DNA from: Chthoniobacter flavus Ellin428
GTDB lineage: Bacteria > Verrucomicrobiota > Verrucomicrobiia > Chthoniobacterales > Chthoniobacteraceae
DNA: 35,430 nucleotides
Reading direction: 5' to 3'
NCBI RefSeq assembly: GCF_000173075.1
Contig: NZ_ABVL01000042.1
Coordinates: 1-35,430, forward strand
Both the position numbers and the translations under genes were made by a program. Shown in pieces: positions 23,923 to 31,359 of this stretch. The number at the start of each line of letters is the position of its first letter. The first letter of the stretch is position 1. The notes below the pieces were generated by a model. It ran no database searches. It saw only the letters and a list, made by a program, of their open reading frames with translations, and was not told the DNA's origin.

Positions 23923-24348
23923 TAAGCATTACCCACATCTTTGGCCGTAACTACGAAGTCGTGGCGGTGAAGCGGTAAGCTATCCCGAAGGGATAAAGGA
24001 TCGTAGCCTGCTCGCCCGCCCGCCAACCACCTCTATTGCTCGGCACCGCCGTGCCGTCCCTTTGGGCTGCCTTCGGCAGGCTATCTCGCTCCGCTCGGTT
24101 CCCCTCCGCCGCCTCGGGGACCAGCGAGCTTGGCGAGCGGCACCCCCGGATATCTACCCCACGGGTCCCACCTCGGCCAGGGGTGGAGGAATCGCCGGTC
24201 AGCGAGAAATCCGGCACCACCTTCGGGGTGCATCCCTTTGGGGACGGTTTCCGGGGGTATCGCTCGCAGACTCGCTCAACCCCCGGCTACGGTCCTCTAT
24301 CCCTTCGGGATAGGGGCATCGCACGTCAAAAGATGTGGGTAACGCTTA
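23923..24348. repeat. TIR-bounded element with GC-rich ATCCC-tagged core
   Basis: The left end TAAGCATTACCCACATCTTT (from 23923) and right end AAAAGATGTGGGTAACGCTTA (to 24348) are inverted copies. The core begins with ATCCCGAAGGGAT (23982-23994), ends with ATCCCTTCGGGAT (24299-24311), and has the same architecture as the free-standing repeats at 1203-1434 and 32484-32750. The ORFs crossing it are repeat translation. Confidence 0.8.
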
Positions 24349-24365
24349 GCTCCTGCCGGTCGCGA

Positions 24366-24606
24366 CTAATTGCCGTTTTTCTGGTCGCGAACGTGATTGG
24401 CTTCGTCTTTCAAAGCGTCGGCTTTGGCCTCGCCTTCTTTCTTGGTCACTTTGGCGTCGGCGGCGGCGTCTTTCTTGGCGGCCTTGGCCGCGGCGTCGAG
24501 TTTGGTTGCTTGAGCGTCGAGTTCGGCTTTGCGGGCCCTGCTCTTGCTTTGAGTCACACGCTGCAAAGGTGAGCGCGATGAGAGGAACAAGTGTAAGGAG
24601 TTTCAT
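24366..24606 (-). pseudogene. Frameshifted small lipoprotein
   Basis: From ATG 24606 the frame encodes a lipoprotein signal with lipobox (MKLLTLVPLIALTFAACDSK), then becomes an arginine-rich jumble. The neighbouring frame, in step from about 24540, continues as KAELDAQATKLDAAAKAAKK, then DAAADAKVTKKEGEAKADAL, and stops at 24366, a typical alanine/lysine coiled-coil lipoprotein. A one-base change in the GGGCCC region near 24533-24538 would join the two into about 80 residues. It is either a real lesion or an assembly error. Confidence 0.65.
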
Positions 24607-24731
24607 AACAAACCTAAATCGCCATGACCGAGGTGGTTGGCCGCCTTTTGGAAGCGCAAACGACGGTTACCTGCCACCGGCCGGCGGTTTGACTCAGCGC
24701 CTGTGAATAAGCCGGCAGGGAGATCGTTTGA

Positions 24732-24791
24732 CCCGCGAATTACACAGATGACGCGGAGGAAAAAATTCGTGTCATTCGCGTGATTCGCGGG
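24732..24791. repeat. Core palindrome copy without outer ends
   Basis: CCCGCGAATTACACAGATGACGC pairs imperfectly with GTCATTCGCGTGATTCGCGGG. It lies just downstream of the stop of the last SRPBCC gene (24810), where a hairpin in the transcript could protect or end the message. Confidence 0.7.
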
Positions 24792-24809
24792 CACTTTTTT
24801 CACCGTCTC

Positions 24810-25337
24810 TCAGACGTCGCTGGTTAACTTTCGCGCCGCTTCTTTCATTTCATCGAGCGCGGGTTTGGCCTCGCTCATGAAGTCGAATGGGGGCAGGGGA
24901 CTGCCGGTCTCGAGCAGGGTCTTGAGGTTGTTGAGGATGACGGGCCAGCCGCGGCGGCCGCCTTCGAGCATCTTCTCGGGGAGTTCGATCTGGTGCGCTT
25001 CGGTCATGGTGAGGCGGACGACTTTGCCGAGATCGTCGATCTGGTAAGTGACGAGACATTCGGGCAGCTTGCGCATCTCTTCGTGACACATCACGCGCCA
25101 GGTGACGGCGAGTTTGCGCGGCGAATCGCAGACGATCACCTTGCCTTCGACATCGAGCGTGCCGTCGGGCTGCCAAAAGCGAAATGTGCCGCCGGGCTGC
25201 AGTTCGATTTCCACGCGGCGACCAAAGAAGAATTGTTTCGTGACATCGCCGGTGGTGAGGGCGTGCCAGACTTTCTCCGGAGTGGCGGCAATGTAAGTGA
25301 CGTAGACCGTCTTGGGTTTGAATTGATCGAGATTCAT
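24810..25337 (-). CDS. SRPBCC (AHSA1-type) domain protein 1
   Basis: The 175-residue protein has the START/Bet v1-like pattern of AHSA1 proteins: VYVTYIAATPEKVWHALTTGD near the start, GGTFRFWQPDG, VTYQIDDLGKVVRLTMTEAH and a C-terminal helix GWPVILNNLKTLLETG. The fold forms a hydrophobic cavity; the ligand is unknown. It is the last of three homologous genes behind an ArsR regulator, with a 3-bp gap to its neighbour. The extra 20-residue C-terminal helix (EAKPALDEMKEAARKL) is absent from the other two. Confidence 0.85.
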   Translation of the reverse strand: MNLDQFKPKTVYVTYIAATPEKVWHALTTGDVTKQFFFGRRVEIELQPGGTFRFWQPDGTLDVEGKVIVCDSPRKLAVTWRVMCHEEMRKLPECLVTYQIDDLGKVVRLTMTEAHQIELPEKMLEGGRRGWPVILNNLKTLLETGSPLPPFDFMSEAKPALDEMKEAARKLTSDV

Positions 25338-25340
25338 GGC

Positions 25341-25811
25341 TTATCGTTTCTTCTGAACGTCCAAAGGTTTGCCGGTTTCGAGCAGTGTTTTGAGACCGCT
25401 GAGGATCGAAGGCCAACCCTTCGAGATGGCAGGGAAGACCTTGCTCTCGGGCGGGAAGTCTTCGTGCGTGACGGTCAGTCTGACGACGGGGCCGGAGAGA
25501 TCCGAGCCGTCGGCCAGCGATTCAATTTCGAAAGTCACGCGCGACGGAGATTCCTTGCGCATCTCCTCATCGACGACGTGATGGAAAGTATAGGAAAGCA
25601 GGCGGGGCGGTTCGGAGCGGAGGATCGTGCCCTCGTCGGTAATCCGGTCCGCACAACGAAAGACGAATGGCGAACCGACTTTCCAGTCGGATTCGAGACG
25701 GGTACCGAAGAAATATTGGATGGTGAAATCCGCGTCGGTAAGCGCTTTCCAGAGCTTTTCCGGCGTGGTGGCGATGAGCGTGACGTAGACGAATTTTGGT
25801 GATGTAGACAT
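25341..25811 (-). CDS. SRPBCC (AHSA1-type) domain protein 2
   Basis: The 156-residue protein begins KFVYVTLIATTPEKLWKALTD and continues with FFGTRLESDWKVGSPFVFR, ILRSEPPRLLSYTFHH, VVRLTVTHEDFPPESKV and a C-terminal helix GWPSILSGLKTLLETGK. It is a close paralogue of the gene at 25839-26303; the shared DWKVGS, SEPPRLLSY and VTHEDFP blocks point to tandem duplication. It is translated as the middle of the operon. Confidence 0.87.
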   Translation of the reverse strand: MSTSPKFVYVTLIATTPEKLWKALTDADFTIQYFFGTRLESDWKVGSPFVFRCADRITDEGTILRSEPPRLLSYTFHHVVDEEMRKESPSRVTFEIESLADGSDLSGPVVRLTVTHEDFPPESKVFPAISKGWPSILSGLKTLLETGKPLDVQKKR

Positions 25812-25838
25812 GGGGTGCGATGGATGGTGGGGAAAGAG

Positions 25839-26303
25839 TTACCATTCGAATTCGATGGCCTTGCCGGTCTCGAGCAGCGTCTTCAAGCTGCTGAGAATAT
25901 CAGGCCAACCATTGCAGATCTTCGGGAAGACCTTGCTGTCGTCCGGGAAATCTTCATGTGTGACCGTCAGCTTCACTACCGGTCCCTGGCGTTTCGATAT
26001 GCCGGTGAATTCCTCGATTGCGAAGGTCACGCGAGAGGGCGGCTCAGAGAGAAATTCTTCGAATTGCAGCGGGTGAAATGAATAGGAGAGAAGTCGCGGT
26101 GGCTCGGATTTCAGGATGGTGTCGTCGTGGACAATCTTGCCTTGCCAACGAAAGACGATGCGTGAGCCGACTTTCCAATCCGACTCGAGACTCGTGCCGC
26201 CCCAATATTGAGTGGTGAACGCGGGATCGGTCAGCGCGGCCCAGAGTTTCTCCGGAGTGGTGGCGATAAGTGTACTGTAGATGAATTTAGGTTTGGTGTT
26301 CAT
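25839..26303 (-). CDS. SRPBCC (AHSA1-type) domain protein 3
   Basis: The 154-residue protein starts KFIYSTLIATTPEKLWAALTD and shares TSLESDWKVGSRIVFRWQG, ILKSEPPRLLSYSFHPL and VKLTVTHEDFPDDSKV with its neighbour. It is the first SRPBCC gene after the ArsR regulator (36-bp gap). The cavity-lining positions differ between paralogues, so each may take a different ligand. Confidence 0.87.
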   Translation of the reverse strand: MNTKPKFIYSTLIATTPEKLWAALTDPAFTTQYWGGTSLESDWKVGSRIVFRWQGKIVHDDTILKSEPPRLLSYSFHPLQFEEFLSEPPSRVTFAIEEFTGISKRQGPVVKLTVTHEDFPDDSKVFPKICNGWPDILSSLKTLLETGKAIEFEW

Positions 26304-26339
26304 AGGGACTGAGGAGGTGAGGTGAGAGGCGGGTCGGAG

Positions 26340-26732
26340 TTAGTGCGGATGCTCCACAGGTTCTCCGGAGGGATGGGACGCAGAGGATTGCTGACGGGCT
26401 TCGTGTTTCCCGTGCGGCTCGGGACTCGGAGTTTCGAGATGCTTTTTCAGATCGCTCAGGGCCTGAAGGCGGTGCCGCTCGTATTTGCTGATCCATCGCT
26501 CGTAGATTTCGTGAATCGGGACGGGATTGAGGTAGTGCAGCTTTTCCCGGCCATGCCAGACGGTGGCGATGAGGTTGGCATTCTCGAGGAGGTTGAGATG
26601 CTTGGTCACAGCCTGTCGGGTCATGTCGAGGTGAGTGCAAAGGCTGGCCAGCGTCTGCCCGCTGTTTTCGTGCAGCAGGTCGAGCAGTTTGCGGCGACTC
26701 GGGTCAGCCAGCGCTTTGAATACTTCGTCCAT
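26340..26732 (-). CDS. ArsR-family transcriptional regulator
   Basis: The ATG at 26732 gives 130 residues beginning MDEVFKALADPSRRKLLDLL, the standard ArsR start. The winged helix follows (TLASLCTHLDMTRQAVTKHLNLLENANLI) with the wing HGREKLHYLNPVPI. The ArsNc-type cysteine metal sites are not evident (only one Cys, in LCTH), so it probably senses something other than a metal through its helices. A longer start 13 codons upstream would overlap the palindrome at 26749-26764. ArsR plus AHSA1-type genes is a recurrent pairing. The C-terminus is rich in H, P, S and E (HPSGEPVEHPH). Confidence 0.9.
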   Translation of the reverse strand: MDEVFKALADPSRRKLLDLLHENSGQTLASLCTHLDMTRQAVTKHLNLLENANLIATVWHGREKLHYLNPVPIHEIYERWISKYERHRLQALSDLKKHLETPSPEPHGKHEARQQSSASHPSGEPVEHPH

Positions 26733-26748
26733 GACGGCAGTAATATAG

Positions 26749-26764
26749 GCAACCAAATGGTTGC
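26749..26764 (-). promoter_or_regulatory. ArsR operator candidate
   Basis: GCAACCA-AA-TGGTTGC is a perfect 7-bp inverted repeat 17 bases upstream of the ArsR start. ArsR regulators beside AHSA1 genes often bind GCAACCATTTGGTTGC-type sites, and this site has the same arms. It lies between the ArsR operon and the divergent VOC gene, so it could control both. Regulation is inferred, not shown. Confidence 0.6.
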
Positions 26765-26893
26765 ATGTCAACGGCGAGTTTTTTTGAAAAAGTTTCGTTT
26801 CGCTGTCCTCCGCGCCGCGGCTCGTTCGTCATTCCTATGAAAGCCCCTTCCACGGGCCTCGAATATTCCAACGACCATCCAGTCTCCACTTCT

Positions 26894-27400
26894 ATGAAAT
26901 CCGCGACCGCCAAACCCAAAGCCCCCGCGAAGAAAACCGCTGCCGCCAAGCCGGTGCCCGACGGCATGCACACCGTGTCGCCACACCTTGTCTGTGACGG
27001 TGCCGCGGATGCCGTTGAGTTTTACAAGAAAGCGTTCGGTGCTGTGGAGTTGATGCGCCTGCCCGCTCCGAACGGCAAGCTCATGCATGCTTCTGTCTGC
27101 ATCGGGGATTCCCGAGTGATGCTGGTGGATGAGAATCCGCAATGGAAAATTTTTGGGCCGAAGACGCTGAAAGGCACACCGGTAACGATCCACCTTCAAG
27201 TCGAAGACGCGGATGCCCTCTTCGAGCGCGCGGTCGCTGCCGGCGCGCAAGTCATCATGCCGCTGGAAGATATGTTCTGGGGCGACCGCTATGGAATCGT
27301 GGCCGATCCCTTCGGCCATCATTGGTCGATCGCCACTCATCAGCGCGACCTCACGCCAGAGCAGATTCAGGCTGCCGTTCCTGAACAGATGTGCCAGTAA
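26894..27400 (+). CDS. VOC-family (PhnB/glyoxalase-like) protein
   Basis: From the ATG at 26894 (MKSATAKPK) the protein has 168 residues: a basic, alanine- and lysine-rich tail of about 25 residues, then a VOC domain. The domain reads VSPHLVCDGAADAVEFYKKAFGA, ASVCIGDSRVMLVDE, TIHLQVEDADALFERAVAAGA and DRYGIVADPFGHHWSIATH. An in-frame ATG 19 codons upstream (26837) is an alternative start. The paired betaalphabeta modules usually bind a metal and an organic substrate. The start region faces the ArsR operator, and the YCII gene follows after 30 bp. Confidence 0.85.
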   Translation: MKSATAKPKAPAKKTAAAKPVPDGMHTVSPHLVCDGAADAVEFYKKAFGAVELMRLPAPNGKLMHASVCIGDSRVMLVDENPQWKIFGPKTLKGTPVTIHLQVEDADALFERAVAAGAQVIMPLEDMFWGDRYGIVADPFGHHWSIATHQRDLTPEQIQAAVPEQMCQ

Positions 27401-27430
27401 TTAGAAACCATCAACCCACCAACTCCTACT

Positions 27431-27853
27431 ATGAGCCTCGATCTCGAAAACCCTCCGCAAGTCACCGGATACCTGCTTCTCTTCCGCAATACGCAGTGGT
27501 ACGACGCTGAGTATTCTCGTGAGGATTTGCAACAAATCATCGACAGCGTTACCGCGTGGTTTGCGCGGCTTGAAAACGAAGGCAAATTCGTTACTGGTCA
27601 ACCGCTGAACGAACGGGCCGCGATCATTTCCGGCGAGAATGGCCGCAGTGTGACGGACGGCCCCTTTGCCGAAGCGAAAGAAGCGATCGGCGGCTACGTC
27701 GTGCTGAACGTCAACAGCATGGAAGAAGCGATCGAAGTCGCTCGCACCAATCCCATGCTGAAATACGGTCTCACCACCGAGGTGCGGGAATTGGCCAGCA
27801 GTTGCGCCGGAATGTATCGCGCGCGCCAAAGGCTCGCCGAGGCTGTGGTGTAA
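27431..27853 (+). CDS. YCII-domain (DGPF) protein
   Basis: The 140-residue protein has the YciI-like pattern: YLLLFRNTQWYD, a helix, FARLENEGKFVTGQPL, VTDGPFAEAKEAIGGYVVLNV with the DGPF signature, and EEAIEVARTNPML. Such small ferredoxin-like proteins often accompany ECF sigma factors or VOC/SRPBCC genes. Here it is the second gene of the VOC-YCII pair. The transcript is closed by the strong hairpin at 27871-27902. Confidence 0.88.
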   Translation: MSLDLENPPQVTGYLLLFRNTQWYDAEYSREDLQQIIDSVTAWFARLENEGKFVTGQPLNERAAIISGENGRSVTDGPFAEAKEAIGGYVVLNVNSMEEAIEVARTNPMLKYGLTTEVRELASSCAGMYRARQRLAEAVV

Positions 27854-27870
27854 ATTGCTCGTTCGATTTC

Positions 27871-27902
27871 AAATAGCGCGGCTCCCGTGAGCCGCGCTAT
27901 TT
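27871..27902. terminator. Bidirectional hairpin terminator
   Basis: AAATAGCGCGGCTC pairs perfectly with GAGCCGCGCTATTT around the loop CCGT (14-bp stem). It lies 17 bp after the YCII stop and covers the stop codon (27897-27899) of the convergent VOC gene. The A/T ends supply a short T stretch in both directions. Confidence 0.8.
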
Positions 27903-28343
27903 CCTGGCCATCGCGTCCCACCGGCGCTGCATTTCTTCGGGACTCACCTCCTCGACCTTTTGCGAGAGCAGCCACTCGTGGCCGAAGGGATCGCGTACCC
28001 GCGCGTCGCGATGTCCGTAGAATTGGGTCGTCAAAGGAAAGACGACTGCCGCCCCGGCTTCGACGGCGCGCTGAAAGGCCGCGTCGACGTCGTCGCAGGA
28101 GATCATGAACTTGGCCGAGACGCCGCCGAGCAACTCGGGCGACTTGTTATACTCGGGATACTCATCGGAGATCATGACCAGGGCGCCATTGATGGTGAAC
28201 TCGGCGTGGCCGATCCGGCCACTTTCCGGATCGATGAGGCGGTAGATTTCCTCGGCGCCAAAGGCCTTTTTATAAAAGTCGATGGCCTTGGCGGCACCGC
28301 GGACGGCGATGGCCGGAGCTAATGGAGGGTATTGAAGCGACAT
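27897..28343 (-). CDS. VOC-family (PhnB-like) protein
   Basis: The 148-residue protein begins MSLQYPPLAPAIAVRGAAKA and continues IDFYKKAFGAEEIYRL, HAEFTINGALVMISDEYPEY, SAKFMISCDDVDAAFQRAVEAGA and RDARVRDPFGHEWLLSQKVE. The last block carries the conserved acidic and histidine metal positions of PhnB-like VOC proteins. The ATG at 28343 is chosen because it starts right before the first strand; the frame is open 65 codons further but without family sequence. It converges on the YCII gene. Confidence 0.88.
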   Translation of the reverse strand: MSLQYPPLAPAIAVRGAAKAIDFYKKAFGAEEIYRLIDPESGRIGHAEFTINGALVMISDEYPEYNKSPELLGGVSAKFMISCDDVDAAFQRAVEAGAAVVFPLTTQFYGHRDARVRDPFGHEWLLSQKVEEVSPEEMQRRWDAMARK

Positions 28344-28475
28344 AGGAGTGTTTGGATTTGGTGATTTCTGACAGGGACGGACTCGTGAAAGGGTAAAGCA
28401 GTAGCTTCGGAGCTGCGGACTTCGGTCTGGTCGATAGTGTTCTAAAGAACATGCATGTAACCCACCGTCAAGCCT

Positions 28476-28626
28476 AACCATTACCCACATCTTTTTTGAA
28501 GGTCCTGCGGAGAGAAGAAGTGCCTGCGAATCACGCAAATCACGCGAATAAAATCCTCCTCATTCGCGTTATCTGCGTGATTCGCGGGCCCCATCCGCAG
28601 TATTTTTGAGATGTGGGTAATGCTTA
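28476..28626. repeat. TIR-bounded element with CGCGAAT core, 151 bp
   Basis: The left end TAACCATTACCCACATCTTTTTT (from 28476) and right end GAGATGTGGGTAATGCTTA (to 28626) flank the core palindrome (28523-28588). Its length, 151 bp, equals that of the element at 32776-32926. It fills most of the gap between the VOC gene and the next minus-strand frame. Confidence 0.8.
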
Positions 28627-28630
28627 GCCG

Positions 28631-28795
28631 TCAAGCTTTCGCTTTTTGTCGGACCAGCCGGGCAACGCCGTCGGGTGCGAAATTGGCGCACATTGGGGGG
28701 TGGGTGGCATTTTCCAACTTCGATTGAGTGAGGACACACGCAATGCAAGTGGAGATACCGAAGAAATAGAGGAAGGATCCGAGACTTTTTCCCAT
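28631..28795 (-). CDS. Possible small membrane protein
   Basis: From the ATG at 28795 the frame encodes 54 residues: MGKSLGSFLYFFGISTCIAC forms a single membrane helix, followed by a polar tail with one Cys. It has no recognised family. Its start is 43 bases from the proposed CTG start of the UdgX gene on the other strand. It may be a chance frame. Confidence 0.35.
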   Translation of the reverse strand: MGKSLGSFLYFFGISTCIACVLTQSKLENATHPPMCANFAPDGVARLVRQKAKA

Positions 28796-28837
28796 CCACC
28801 CAATGATCGTCCATCGCCGACGCAGTAGCACTGAAGA

Positions 28838-29461
28838 CTGGGCACCCGGCGCCCGTTCCCGGAGACAAGCGATCTGCACAAGTTACAGGCGGCGGCGGCG
28901 AAATGTAAGGCCTGCCCGCTGTACAAAAATGCCACGCAGACGGTCTTCGGCGAGGGAACTCGCAATGCGAAGCTGGTCCTGGTGGGCGAACAACCCGGCG
29001 ACCGGGAAGATCGGGCCGGCCGACCCTTTGTCGGCCCGGCGGGGAAGTTGCTTGATCGGGCCTTGGAAGAAGCCGGCATCGATCGCCAGGAAACGTATGT
29101 GACCAACGCGGTGAAGCACTTCAAATGGGAACCGCGGGGCAAGCGCCGACTTCATAAAAAGCCGAGCTCACGCGATATCGCCGCCTGCAAACCCTGGCTC
29201 GAGGCGGAATTGCAGGCGATTGCGCCGCGGGTGCTCGTGTTGTTGGGCAGCACCGCCGCGCAAACCATTTTAGGTTCGAAAGTGCGCGTCCTGCGCGACC
29301 GAGGGCACGCCATGCCATCTGAGTATTGCCAGAAAACGTTCGTGACGGTTCATCCTTCCTCGTTGCTGCGCGCACCGGACGAAGAATCCCGTGATCGGAA
29401 TTACGCGGAATTTGTCGCTGACTTGAAAAAGGTGGCCAGGCTTCTCCGCTCAGCGGATTGA
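28838..29461 (+). CDS. UdgX-like uracil-DNA glycosylase (start uncertain)
   Basis: The in-frame sequence gives about 207 residues. After CKACPLYKNATQTVFGEG come motif A GEQPGDREDRAGRPFVGPAG, then VTNAVKHFKWEP and the loop GKRRLHKKP, followed by ACKPWL, VLVLLGSTAAQTILG and the motif VHPSSLLRAPDEE. The KRR(I/L)HK loop is the signature of UdgX, which uses that His to form a covalent complex with the uracil site in DNA; Cys residues near both ends can ligate a 4Fe-4S cluster. No ATG, GTG or TTG opens the frame before LHKLQ; only CTG 28838 does. An ATG at 28804 in another frame, followed by STEDWAPGA, could be the true N-terminus after a 1-base shift near 28850. Confidence 0.85.
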   Translation: MGTRRPFPETSDLHKLQAAAAKCKACPLYKNATQTVFGEGTRNAKLVLVGEQPGDREDRAGRPFVGPAGKLLDRALEEAGIDRQETYVTNAVKHFKWEPRGKRRLHKKPSSRDIAACKPWLEAELQAIAPRVLVLLGSTAAQTILGSKVRVLRDRGHAMPSEYCQKTFVTVHPSSLLRAPDEESRDRNYAEFVADLKKVARLLRSAD

Positions 29462-29679
29462 ACGCATTCGGTCACGAAGCCATTCTTCGAATGGGATCGT
29501 GCAGAACGGTCACGCTGCTTCTTCGCCGCATGCATGTTGTCGACGAGGTTCGGATATCGGCGGCCCGCACGCTTTGCTGCCGCTCTCGCTTCCGATTTGC
29601 TCTTCGCGCTCAGCTTGGTGTGGCGGGTCTTTTTCGGCGCGGCCTTTTTCCACGGCACGGATCTGGTGTTGGTGACCAT
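29401..29679 (-). CDS. Small basic protein, hypothetical
   Basis: From the ATG at 29679 the frame encodes 92 residues rich in K, R, S and A (WKKAAPKKTRHTKLSAKSKS, EARAAAKRAGRRYPNLVDNM, HAAKK). The RYPNLVDNM.AAKK ending resembles short basic proteins seen in many bacteria, from memory. The predicted tail of about 20 further residues overlaps the 3' end of the glycosylase gene on the other strand, so the real protein may end earlier. A DNA-binding role is possible. Confidence 0.5.
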   Translation of the reverse strand: MVTNTRSVPWKKAAPKKTRHTKLSAKSKSEARAAAKRAGRRYPNLVDNMHAAKKQRDRSARSHSKNGFVTECVQSAERRSLATFFKSATNSA

Positions 29680-29755
29680 AAAAGTAGCTTCGCTTTTGCC
29701 ACGGCGGGCGGTCTTTCTGCTCCTCAACTGCCGCGGGAGGGTGAATGCTCGGCGC

Positions 29756-30214
29756 ATGTTTTCCCTCCGCCTGATTCTTCCTCTGGCCATCGCTTGCGCT
29801 GTGCCGGCGACTACATCTTTGGCCCAAGACAGCACTCCGCCACCGAAGGTGATGGGTTCGATGGCCTTCGACTGGAATGAGCTCGCGGTCCACAAGACGC
29901 CGACGGGCGAGTCGCGCAAAGTATGCAAAGCGCCGACCGCCACCCTCGATGAATTGGAAATTCACGTCACCACGCTGAATCCGGGAGTACTCGCTCATCC
30001 GCCCCATCAGCATCCCGATGAGGAATTGTTGATCATCAAGGAAGGCACGGTCGAGGCGCTGGTCAATGGCGAGTGGAAACGCCTGGGACCGGGTTCGGTG
30101 ATCTTCCAGGCCTCCAATGTCCTGCACGCCATCCGCAATGTCGGCGATACGCCCGCGACTTATCACGTCATCAAGTGGAACTCGCCCGGCATGCTGAAGA
30201 AGAAGGCGCAATAG
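29756..30214 (+). CDS. Secreted single-domain cupin
   Basis: The ATG at 29756 gives 152 residues with a signal peptide (MFSLRLILPLAIACAVPATT, cleavage near SLA-Q). A cupin domain follows: metal-binding HPPHQHPDEELLIIKEG (His-x-His with Glu) and the second motif LGPGSVIFQASNVLHAIRN. The active metal ligands are intact. Function is unassigned; cupins of this kind bind sugars or act as epimerases, isomerases or dioxygenases. A GTG at 29741 is a possible alternative start. The next gene follows after 57 bp. Confidence 0.82.
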   Translation: MFSLRLILPLAIACAVPATTSLAQDSTPPPKVMGSMAFDWNELAVHKTPTGESRKVCKAPTATLDELEIHVTTLNPGVLAHPPHQHPDEELLIIKEGTVEALVNGEWKRLGPGSVIFQASNVLHAIRNVGDTPATYHVIKWNSPGMLKKKAQ

Positions 30215-30271
30215 CGCGCGTGACCGCAAGATTCCCTGTCGCCGCCGGGCGATCTATGTCACACAAGACGC

Positions 30272-30619
30272 ATGAACGTCGAACGACTCAAATATGTCAT
30301 CTGGGCTGCGGATATGAAGCGGGCGGTGCAATTTTACGCGACCGTCTTTGGCGGCTCGGTGCTGAAGCAAAATGACATCATCAGCGAAGTGGCGATCGGT
30401 AACGGGGTGATTGGCATCCATGGCGGCGGGGAGGGGAAACGCACCTGGACGGGGCTGAGTTTTCAGGTAGCCGATGTCATCGCCGGGGCGCGGGAAATCG
30501 TCGCCGCGGGCGGGCAACTCACTCGTGAGCCGGAACCGGAAGATGGCGAACCGGCACATCTCGCGATGTGCGTCGATACCGAAGGCAACGAGATCATGCT
30601 CACGCGCAAGCGGTCGTAG
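30272..30619 (+). CDS. VOC-family (glyoxalase-like) protein
   Basis: The 115-residue single-domain VOC protein reads VERLKYVIWAADMKRAVQFYATVFGG, SEVAIGNGVIGIHGGGEG, GLSFQVADVIAGAREIVAAGG and AHLAMCVDTEGNEIMLTRK. It has the two betaalphabeta repeats and the C-terminal Glu of the metal site (EGNEIML). It is the third VOC gene within about 4 kb of the ArsR cluster, and the start ATG at 30272 is clear. No operon partner other than the cupin upstream. Confidence 0.85.
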   Translation: MNVERLKYVIWAADMKRAVQFYATVFGGSVLKQNDIISEVAIGNGVIGIHGGGEGKRTWTGLSFQVADVIAGAREIVAAGGQLTREPEPEDGEPAHLAMCVDTEGNEIMLTRKRS

Positions 30620-30722
30620 ATTGCGTAGCGCGGCGGACCCGCACCAAAGAATTTTTTAAACGCAGAGGTCGCAGAGACGCAGAGAAGATGCCTGGAGTAA
30701 AACCTCTGCGTCTCTGCAGTGC

Positions 30723-30905
30723 TAACCATAAAAATGTCCGCACGACGCGTAGAATTTTTGGCCCGCGAATCACGCAAATAACACGAATGAGGGCAGATCA
30801 TTCGCGTCATTCGGGTGATTCGCGGGTCACTTTCCCTTCCCTGTCTTTTCGAAGGTTCGTGGCTCCCCTTTTGGTTGCGGCTCCGCCGCGCTGGGTCTCT
30901 GCGTT
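30723..30905. repeat. Copy 2 of the ~183-bp near-identical dispersed repeat
   Basis: Nearly identical to 4120-4303, with core palindrome at 30762-30826. Just upstream, about 30660-30720, AACGCAGAGGTCGCAGAGACGC and CTCTGCGTCTCTGC form an inverted pair. The gap 30620-31359 holds no supported gene. A third, more diverged copy of this repeat runs from about 31150 to 31335, with its core at 31184-31248. Confidence 0.75.
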
Positions 30906-31183
30906 TTCCCTTTTGCGCGCTCGGTCCCAAGTTGCACTTGGGACCGCACTTTGGAGCGAACTCAAGCGGAGCGGAGAGGCCAACCGCAGGTTGCCCCGAA
31001 GGGGCAGCGACGGCGGTCGCTGGCAATTTCACTTCGCATGGCGGGGGTGTCTGCGGGCGCGGGAAATGAGGACCACCCGAAGACGCCCCTCTCGTGGACA
31101 GCGCGGCTGCCTCCGGCAAGCGCGCTCCCAATCTCAACTCGGGGCCGATCCGCAAAATGTCCGCACGGCGCGGAGAATTTTGG

Positions 31184-31248
31184 CCCGCGAATCACGCGAA
31201 TGACTCGAATGATCTGCTTTCATTCGTGTCATTGGCGTGATTCGCGGG
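31184..31248. repeat. Core palindrome copy of the third long repeat
   Basis: CCCGCGAATCACGCGAATGACTCG pairs with a right arm ending GTCATTGGCGTGATTCGCGGG. Its flanks (ATGTCCGCAC upstream; CACTTTCCCTGCCCT and TTTGGTTGCAGC downstream) match those of the copies at 4120-4303 and 30723-30905, but more diverged. Confidence 0.7.
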
Positions 31249-31359
31249 CCACTTTCCCTGCCCTCTCTTTTCGAGTGTTCGTCGCTGCTCTTTGGTTGCA
31301 GCTCGGCCGCGCTGCGGCTCTGCGTTTTCCCTTTTCTTTTTGGATGCAGGGGAGGGGTG

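Noticed and set aside
24036..24572. 178-residue plus-strand open frame
   Set aside because: It runs through the GC-rich repeat core and then the opposite strand of the frameshifted lipoprotein; both halves are explained otherwise.
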